Of a DNA stretch of 64,000 bases, positions 57,041-64,000 are shown piece after piece (position 1 is the stretch's first letter; every line of letters begins with the position of its first letter). The stretch is taken from contig JAWZYV010017538.1 of NCBI GenBank assembly GCA_038373885.1, positions 1,817,670 to 1,881,669 of the forward strand. The letters run 5' to 3'. The translations under genes and the position numbers were made by a program. The notes beneath the pieces were generated by a model, which was not told where the DNA came from, did no database searches, and saw nothing but the letters and a program-made list of their open reading frames with translations. The stretch comes from Cheiracanthium punctorium. Lineage: Eukaryota; Arthropoda; Arachnida; Araneae; Cheiracanthiidae.

Positions 57041-57545
57041 CAGGGTGCGAATTGACGGGGGGGGGGGGGTGCCGGGGATCGTCCCCGGCTGAAGAATGTA
57101 ATATCCCTGGCTAGAGAAATATTAATGGATCCCTGCCAGGGATACTATTTATCCCCTGCTGAAGAAATATTAAACTAGTGAGTGAAGATTTGGGTTTGAA
57201 GTTAAGAACTCAAAATGAAGGTTGTATGTTATCGTTTGTTACTATACTCTAAGGCGACTGCCTTAAAATTTCGTCTCTTTTCTAAGCTAAATCCCCTCAA
57301 GGGTGGCTTCCAATACAGGTACATTGCATGTAGCTTGTGTATCTGTGATTCCATAGAACAAACAATCTATGACTTTTGTTTGAATATAAGTCAGTTCCCA
57401 CACGTGTCGGCGACTGCATTTGTCAAGTAAATCATGTGAGTAAAGCATTTGCACCTTCTCTCCTTTTCCTTTTCAAGTGTCCCCCCCTGGAGAATGTTTT
57501 CTTTAAAATGTCCCCCCCTGGAGAAAATGTTCAGTTCGTACCCTG
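57041..57545. mobile_element. hAT-like non-autonomous element (CAGGGTGCGAA ends)
   Basis: This 505-bp element has inverted ends CAGGGTGCGAATTGAC and TCAGTTCGTACCCTG. Flanks TATACAAA (57033-57040) and TATACAAG (57546-57553) match at 7 of 8. Near the left end are GGGG runs and GATCGTCCCCGGC; near the right end are two CCCCCCCTGGAGAA blocks. No long frame. Confidence 0.72.
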
Positions 57546-57553
57546 TATACAAG

Positions 57554-59962
57554 GTGCTCCGGAAATCTTATATAGTAAAATCGGAGAGTAAACAAAGTTT
57601 GTAGCTGGCTGGCTGGGTATGTGGGTAGGTCTGTAAATTCCGATCTTCTTAAGTGCGCGCCTTTGGATCGCATAGCGCCTGGACGGGTGGTCGCAGATTT
57701 TAATAAGTCTGTATATGACTTCACTAGGACATGTCCTGACACACCTCAGAGCGATTTTTTCGAAATTCGAATCAGAAAATGATTTATTTTATGTTTTATA
57801 CGAAATTTGGCATTTTTTCTCGCTTAATACGTAATAACGCCGGTAATTACATTCGCAGTAAAACGATATTTGTATCATCGGATACAGGAGAAAACTTTTT
57901 AAAAACAGTTTGTTCTGACTGTGTAACATAATTTGCAGATTTTGGGGAATTTCATTTTAATTACTTTTGACATTAATTTTCGTAAAATGATTTCAAAAAT
58001 GTTGCATCTTGAATTCTATCCGTCATTGTTTTGTGAAATGACGGAGCATGCACTTCGCATTCTTTTAAAAGAAAAACCGGAGGAAAATATACATTAGGAG
58101 ATTTTTTTAAAGAGTTTTTAAGGAAAGAAGGATTTTTAATTCAATAGCAGCTGCTTAAAAATTTCGCTATCATATCTTGCGGTTTTGGTGGTCTTGGAAA
58201 CAGTAACAATGATTAAAATTGCCCGTTGAAAAAAAAAAAAAAAAAAACTAGTTGTAAACATACGACTCCGTGTTTTTGTAAGTGATATTTTCTACATCAT
58301 TTTGATGTAACGAGTTTCAAACACCTTTCGGAACTCAATCACAATAACAGACTATCCTGATCAATTGCAGAATATAGCCATTTATTAAAATTTAAGAATA
58401 CGTATGATTTTCGGATTTTCATTCTCGCATCCTGAAATCTATTAATCAGAATCTTTTCTTTTCTTTTTTTTTTTTTTTGGGGTCAAGTAATAGATAACAC
58501 ATTAAGACTGTCATTCAAAGATAAACAACTTAAAAATATAAATTAGGAGATTTCTGCAAATTAAACAACATTTTGAATTTAATGCTCCCCGGTTTCCATA
58601 GCAACGACAGGAGTGAAAAATTTTGCTGTAAAAGAAAGCATAAATTAAAGGATTAGTATCAGGCAGGAGATCAAAAGTTCGTTGCATTTGCTATGGGTAA
58701 CAGCATAGTGCACATATGCAGCTTCGGGTAAATTGAAAAGCCTGTTGCCAGACATACGAAAGAAAAACTGCAGAATAGCTGCAGTAGCATTAAGAATTTA
58801 TGAATTTTATAAACTCCTGTAAAATAATGTTTATTTTAATGACTATGTCATTTTATCTCTCAACACCCTTTACTGAAAATTGTCCCAAAAATGCGACATA
58901 AAAGTATGCGACATAATTTTACATATATTCAAATACTATTAGTTCAAAGCAGCTTTAATCTATTGTTACAATATTTCGTAAGCTGTAGACTATGCATCAC
59001 ATGTATTTTTCTATAAATAGGTTACAATCATAAAAATTTCAACAAAGGCTTATCAGGCGAAATACCGAAAGATGAGAGATAAAATGACGTAATCAATTAA
59101 TATCATTTTAATATGGCAATAATGAAACTAAAAAATTAGGGGGGTTCAGGGGGTCTCCCCCTGACGAGGCTCGAACAGCCGAGTTATTTTTTTCATAATA
59201 TGTATTTTTATATCCCTAAACCACCCTAAACTAAGAACGCTAAACATTAGCTTACCTTTCACTTCATTGTTGAATTTGGCAGCTTAAGTGGCGGTTTTGC
59301 GAAAATTGTTTCAAAATGCGTAAATATCTATTGCGTATGACGTATTAACGACTAAAGCAAATAAAATGAAATTCGGTGGCATGAAAGGTAGGCACTCAAC
59401 TTAAATTATGGGCGTCAGTTGTTTTTTTTTTTTAATTTAATTAGATTTTGAGATTTTGCGAAAAATTATTCAAAATAGGAAAATATTTGTCTATCACGTA
59501 GAAACCACTGAAACGAAGGAAATAAAAGTTAGCATCATCATAGATGGTCACTGATAGGTTTCAATGTACGTCAAAAATTTTTAGATTTTGCGTTTTTGTG
59601 AAAATTGCGTTCATGTTTGTCCCATTCCTAAAAAAATGGCAATGAAATAGAATGAAATTAGGAATTATGTTAGATGATAAGTTAATTTAAGCTATTGATG
59701 CCAGAATTGTTTTAAATATTTCATAGATTTTGAGACTTGTGAGACGTACAAATTTTTGTTCTCGCATCTCTCAAAAATAGTTTAAGAGAATGGAATGAAA
59801 TTCAGTAACATGATCAGCAACGACTAAAACAATAAATGTCCCAATTTTTTGAAATTTTTTAAAAACTTTTTTAATGCTTATCTGTTTTAGATTTTGTGAC
59901 AATTGTGCAAAATTTTCTTGAGGCATAATGTTGTTATTGCTTATCCTCCTTTTCTGACGGAG
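57554..59962. other. AT-rich stretch with one regulatory-like motif
   Basis: No gene is seen. A and T runs lie at 58228-58247 and 58460-58479. A local inverted stretch, GGTTCAGGGGGTCTCCCCCTGACGAGG, lies at 59145-59171. An RFX-like motif is listed separately. Confidence 0.4.
58592..58605. promoter_or_regulatory. RFX X-box-like motif
   Basis: GTTTCCATAGCAAC fits the known X-box consensus bound by RFX factors at animal ciliary genes. No ciliary gene is visible nearby, so it may be chance. Confidence 0.25.
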
Positions 59963-60146
59963 TCAGACAAGATCCACGAGTTTGTTGACTGTTAGGAAGT
60001 CGAAGACAAGAAGAGAATTACTAAAAAGATCCTCCTTAGAGAGTCCCATGCATTCCAAAAGGTGCTCAGGAGAAGCCTGAAGATTGTGGTACTTGGTGCA
60101 GGTGGCGAAGGTTTTCCTGCCCTCTTGAAAGTGAGGCACTTGATGT
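59963..60146 (-). pseudogene. C-terminal fragment of a retrotransposon RNase H-type protein
   Basis: One minus-strand frame of about 60 codons ends in TGA at 59965-59963. It reads FATCTKYH, ASPEHLLECMGLSKEDLF, then LLVFDFLTVNKLVDLV. A Cys/His pair followed by a SPEHLL-type block and a DFL...LVDLV end matches my memory of the tail of RNase H proteins from arthropod, especially spider, retroelements. The RNase H core itself is absent, so this is a truncated remnant. Confidence 0.5.
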
Positions 60147-60477
60147 AATGTTAAAATATCTATAATGAATCAAATAAAATTTAGTTACAAATTAAAAATG
60201 ATCTCTTGACTAGAAAAGCTCATTCAACCAAAATAAAACTTTAATTTTGAAAATATTTAATTTTATCTATTGTCAATTTCACTCAGCACTTCGTTACTCT
60301 CTGACCTGTAATCCTTTAACAAACCACAGAAGTTTTAACTTTGTTTTCTATACTATTGCCAATATGCTAATCCCATCCTTTGTATTCCTACAATGCTGAG
60401 GAAAATTCAGGCTTTTTGAGAGTCCCATAGTAACCCGTTTCATATAACCCATAGTAACTCTCTTATTCTCTCTCTCT

Positions 60478-60599
60478 TTCACCAAACACTTGACATGCAA
60501 ATTAATCCAAACACGCATGTTAAAGACATCGGTAGGTAAGATATCTTACTGATGACTTCAACACGCTTGCCTGGGCTAACTCGTGTGTCGTTTGGTGAA
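60478..60599. mobile_element. Palindromic 122-bp element, empty copy
   Basis: It runs TTCACCAAAC ... GTTTGGTGAA and is nearly self-complementary around GGTAAGATATCTTAC, so it could fold into a long hairpin. The second copy, 61873-62169, has the same 122 bases (few changes) plus an insertion. Similarity continues about 27 bases to the right (to 60626), so the repeated unit is somewhat larger. Confidence 0.8.
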
Positions 60600-60626
60600 T
60601 AAGACAGTAAAGGATGTCTGACAAGT

Positions 60627-61699
60627 AAATTATAAAATGTCAGCTAGTAAATTATAAAATGCTACGGATGAAGCTTTACGAGATATCACCGCTTGTGGTT
60701 GCAAGTTATTTTAGATAATACGGTTATAATTTTTATTCTGATTTTACGGAAAATATAATCCGAAGAAATATGAGAAGCTATTATGTACCGCATGTCCCTT
60801 TTTATGAACAATTCTTTATAAATAAAGTTGGTACAGGAAGATATATTCGAATACTTTTTTGAGAGAGCATATTTGCAATCTAACAGTTAGATAATGTATT
60901 GCTGTTTAGTACTTGAAATAAGGAATTTATCGAATGCATTTTAAAGTTAGTATTTCGAGTCAATTATTTGTTTTTTCCAATATAAGACTGTCGATCATAT
61001 ATATATATCAGTGTTTAATATTTTACTTTTTATTTCATGTAATTTTTATTTTCTCTGTTTTTAACTTCACAGCCTATAATCGCTTGTGCCTAATGAATTA
61101 GACAGGTCCCGATAGAGCTAGATAAATAAGATTCCATTATAAACATGACAACAGACAAATATCTATGACAAACTGGATGGAGTTGCGAAAGTTTCGTCTC
61201 ACCTCGCCCTGCGAAGAAGCGCCTCGTAAATCAGCTTTTCCAGAGGTCATCTCAGAAATGAGGGAGAGGGCAGTGTGCCTGTGGGTCAGGAGCAACGAAC
61301 CCTTCTCTCTCTCTTTCGCGATAGAGCGTCCGGTTTATTTTGAGGTGAGCAGAATTGCGCTTTACACAAACACACAAACGTTGGCTACATGTCACTTCCA
61401 CGAAATGCAGATTCGGGTAAATGAGGTTTGGCAGTGATTGTATTTTTAAAACGTAATCTAGAGTTTGACATGAACAACACTTCAGGTACTTTTTTTCCCC
61501 ATTGTCACAACTTGGAAATGGTTAGTTTACGTTGTGCAAAGAATACAAATCTTTCGCGTACACTCACTCGAAAGAGTATTCGAGTAATTGTCATATTTCC
61601 TATTTCAGTTTTGTCAATAACTAATTACTTTTTGGAAAAAACACATTAACCTCTTCAGCTCTGGCGTAATCGTCACATCTCAAATTAAAGAAAAATCTC

Positions 61700-61703
<4 letters not shown>
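60627..61703. other. No certain gene
   Basis: A less AT-rich patch (61165-61437) contains a 90-codon plus-strand frame starting MTNWMELRKFR with no recognised motif. The rest is AT-rich. Confidence 0.35.

Positions 61704-61734
<31 letters not shown>
61704..61734. repeat. T homopolymer, 31 bases
   Basis: An uninterrupted run of T follows A-rich sequence on the left. It may be the tail of a minus-strand retrocopy, but no body was identified. Confidence 0.8.
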
Positions 61735-61737
<3 letters not shown>

Positions 61738-61872
61738 TAAAAATACGTACTTTAATTGCTGTTTTTAAGTTTAATAATTTTTTGAATAAAAGCTTAATTC
61801 CAAATCTCGGTTTCGCTAGTAAAGAATAGATACTGCCCATAAACGAAGATTATGAAGGAACTAACTCCCTTA

Positions 61873-62169
61873 TTCACCAAACACTTACCATGCAAATTAA
61901 TCCAAGCACGCAAGTTAAAAACATCGGTAGGTAAGACAGGGGCGTAGCCGGGGGGGGGGGATATCGGGATATATCCCCCCCCGAAATTTTTGGATTAGTG
62001 ATGAAATTCCGTCTATTTATACAGATATAAGTTCATATCCCCCCCCCGAAATTTTTTCCAGGCGCATATCCCCTCCCGAAAAATTTTACTGGCTACGCGC
62101 CTGAGGTAAGATATCTTACTGATGACTTCAACACGCTTGCTTGGGCTAACTCGTGTGTCGTTTGGTGAA
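61873..62169. mobile_element. Palindromic 122-bp element, filled copy
   Basis: This is the same palindrome as 60478-60599, split near its centre by the MITE at 61937-62103 and its 8-bp duplication. Confidence 0.85.
61937..62103. mobile_element. GGCGTAGCC-family MITE with proven insertion site
   Basis: This 167-bp element is flanked by a perfect 8-bp direct repeat, AGGTAAGA (61929-61936 and 62104-62111). Ends are CAGGGGCGTAGCC and GGCTACGCGCCTG. The uninterrupted target, with AGGTAAGA present once, is at 60534-60541. Confidence 0.95.
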
Positions 62170-62677
62170 TAAGACAGTAAAGGATGTCTGACAAGTTCTT
62201 TTAAAAAAGCAAAAGTAACAAAACATAGGAGCATAAGCAAAACATAAGAAATTTCTGTAAATTTCAAATAAATTTTTGTCTAACGGCAAATAAAAACAAA
62301 TCTGTGAGTGCGCAGAATTTTCACATTCACAAGAGTTAAACTATTTCATTCAAAACGTTGAAGCAAAAAATCATTAATTAAAGCGAGTACAATTATTTGT
62401 ATCACTTATGATACAAAGGGACTGAGGAAATTCTAAAGGTGCTGTGGGTCGTACGAAGTTAAAAAGAAATATCAGAAATTATTATATAAGACATGATTCA
62501 CTTTTCCAAAAAACAATATTTTAAAATCAATTGAGATAGTAATCTAATGAGAAACTGTACAAGCAATTAAGAAAATTCTGAACACTTGATTTACTTTTAA
62601 TTTATTAGTGTTATAGGCGTTTGTTGCACCTTTTTTTTTTTTGTTGTTGTTGTTGTTTCCGACATTGGTTCAAGATA
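62170..62677. other. No feature seen
   Basis: A T-rich tract with TTG repeats lies at 62630-62657. Confidence 0.4.
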
Positions 62678-63401
62678 CACTCTATAACAAATAAATCGAC
62701 GCACCAAGAAGGAGGTGTTCGATTGAGACGAAAATTGGTGGATAGGAAAACAATGTACAGAATAGTAAATGATTAAAATTTCAGAACAATTGAATAATTT
62801 ATTTCAGAGTTACAGTCACAAGTTCAATAAGGTGTTGACCCGCCGCTAGCCTGGATACAAGCTGCTACACGGCGTGGCATAGACCGATAAAACTCCTGGA
62901 TGGTCTCCTGCAGTATTTCCAGCCAAACTCGCTCCAATTGTCGAACGAGGTCATCAACAGTCCGTGCCAGATGCAATCGCCTTCCTATCATATCCCAGAC
63001 ATGCTCGATGGGAGAGAGATCTGGCGATCTGGCAGGCCAAGGAAGAGTTTGAGAAACTTGCAGACAGTTTAGAGCAACACGAGCCGTATGTGGTCTGGCA
63101 TTGTCCTGCTGAAAAACCAGCCCAGGGCACTGCAAAAGGAACGGTAGCAAAACAGGTCTTAGGATGTCGTCCACGTACCGCTGTGGAGTAAGTGTACCTC
63201 TAATGACGACCAAAGGGGTCCGGCTGTCAAAGGAAATGGCACCCCAGACCATAATGCCTTGTTGAGGGCCGGTGTGGCGTGCAATAGTGAAAGCAGGATC
63301 CCCCCCCCCCCCTCTGCGTCTCCAAACACGTCTTCGATGATCGTCAGGACACAGTTGGAAGCGGGATTCGTCGCTAAAGACTATACATGCCCAGTGCATT
63401 T
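62678..63401 (-). mobile_element. 5'-truncated Tc1/mariner element
   Basis: The downstream end of the element appears to be at TA 62676-62677, followed by CACTCTATAACAAATAAATC. It contains the transposase frame 62824-63399. The other end is missing: similarity to a transposase stops at about 63400, beside promoter-like host sequence. Confidence 0.7.
62824..63399 (-). pseudogene. Tc1-type transposase, catalytic domain only
   Basis: An open frame of 191 residues covers the DDE catalytic core. FSDESRF gives D10, FQQDNARPH gives D99, and SPDLSPIEHVWD gives E132. VWGAISF (residues 51-57) is also typical. By my count 32 residues separate D99 and E132, two fewer than the standard Tc1 DD34E spacing. 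Full Tc1 transposases are about 340 residues; the N-terminal helix-turn-helix DNA-binding half is missing, and a stop directly precedes the first ATG. A run of C at 63301-63310 codes for a Gly tract (residues 30-33) and might be an indel site. It cannot bind ends by itself, so it is probably inactive. Confidence 0.85.
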
Positions 63402-63439
63402 ACGCGGATCTTAGGATATTATGGATATGGGTCGTCTCT

Positions 63440-63490
63440 CATTGGCTCCCCTTGTCACGTGGTTTCTCGTTTTGGCGAAGTCGCCTTGGC
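63440..63490 (+). promoter_or_regulatory. Candidate promoter with CCAAT box and E-box
   Basis: ATTGG (inverse CCAAT, 63441-63445) and GTCACGTGG (E-box CACGTG, 63456-63461) lie within a less AT-rich island that also has GGCGAAGTCGCC (63474-63485). This arrangement is common at animal housekeeping promoters and lies about 130 bases before the candidate ATG at 63594. Confidence 0.4.
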
Positions 63491-63593
63491 GACAGACGAG
63501 GAAGCAAGCATCTCTTGTATTCATGGAAGCGCGTTTGTTGTTATTCTTCCTCATTCTTTTATTTTTGTATTTCTAGAGATATTTCGTATAATT

Positions 63594-63701
63594 ATGAGTT
63601 TACCAAATTTACCAACAGACTTTACTTACCATCAAGTTACTTCTGAAGAAGATAAATGTACCTTTAGGATTAAAGAAGTTAAAGATGAAGAATCTGCAAT
63701 G
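63594..63701 (+). CDS. Candidate first coding exon, product unknown, continues past the window
   Basis: The ATG at 63594 opens 36 codons, MSLPNLPTDFTYH then a charged part (SEEDKCTFRIKEVKDEES), ending at a donor, ATG followed by GTAATA at 63702. The phase at the junction is zero. The CCAAT/E-box region sits upstream. A possible acceptor (TTTTTGTATTTCTAG, ending 63575) leaves open that this is a second exon. I do not recognise the protein. The remaining bases to 64000 look like AT-rich intron with an A run at 63939-63951. Confidence 0.35.
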
Positions 63702-64000
63702 GTAATATTACTATTTTAGTTTTGGTTCTTGGTTTTAGTTCTTGTTTCTGAGATGTTTTTGTTTTTCATTTTTTAATAAAACCTAAGAAAATTTAGTTTA
63801 CACCATGAAATGAACAATTGATTTTTATATTCATATCTAATATAATGTTATTAATTTTTCACCAATTATTTATTTTGTGAAATTCCATTAATTCTATTGC
63901 AAAGTATTTCGCAGATAGAGGCTTAATTTCTGATTTAAAAAAAAAAAAAAACGTAGTATTTGTTGTATGAGATAGACATTAATTACTTAATTTATGTGCA

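Noticed and set aside
59140..59175. GGTTCAGGGGGTCTCCCCCTGACGAGG as an element end
   Set aside because: The local palindrome is clear, but no partner end or target duplication was found.
61165..61437. 90-codon plus-strand frame in a less AT-rich patch
   Set aside because: No domain or family match that I can name and no clear gene signals; kept only as a note in the region entry.

Overview
The window is AT-rich animal nuclear DNA, most likely from an arthropod. A spider or other arachnid is my best guess, from remembered resemblance of the Tc1-type transposase (62.7-63.4 kb) and the RNase H tail (60 kb) to spider transposon proteins; no search was run. There is no operon structure, and nearly all short open frames are chance or transposon-derived.

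Only one host gene is clear: a minus-strand HMG-box gene at 14437-15912 (HMGXB4 family), whose whole coding part lies in one exon behind a good splice acceptor. Weaker host candidates are a first exon at the right edge (63594-63701, + strand) behind a CCAAT/E-box promoter, a CpG-richer promoter-like spot near 7.3 kb with splice donors on the minus strand, an open frame behind a strong acceptor at 20001, and a stop-interrupted coding-like stretch at 4728-5048.

The rest is a dense, layered record of mobile DNA. (i) Several short inverted-repeat families have 8-bp target duplications and hAT-like ends: a GCCCGA-rich family at 2.0, 18.8 and 37.5 kb; a GGCGTAGCC family at 29.6, 45.0, 52.1 and 61.9 kb; and single elements at 7.9, 42.6, 47.2 and 57.0 kb. 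(ii) TTAA-flanked piggyBac-like MITEs with long internal hairpins lie at 27.7, 38.3 and 43.5 kb. (iii) Non-autonomous Helitrons with TC...CTRR ends lie at 33.2-35.0, 35.06-36.36, 48.5-49.2 and 52.3-53.5 kb, and a decayed Pif1-helicase/endonuclease fragment lies at 23.7-25.0 kb. (iv) A 2-kb repeat has two near-identical copies (10.6-12.6 and 38.9-40.9 kb) and broken copies at 44.5-46.1 and 49.9-50.8 kb; it carries 173-bp tandem units and GCCAAATTTGGC palindromes. (v) tRNA-derived SINEs lie at 0.3, 30.5 and 54.5-56.4 kb. (vi) There are transposase or RNase H remnants at 47.8, 60.0 and 62.7 kb.

Insertions are often nested. At 38.3-41.3 kb a TTAA element encloses a piggyBac-like MITE and the 2-kb repeat. 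At 44.5-46.1 kb a reversed 2-kb repeat is split by an inverted-repeat element that itself holds two more. At 60.5 and 61.9 kb the window holds the empty and filled versions of one insertion site.
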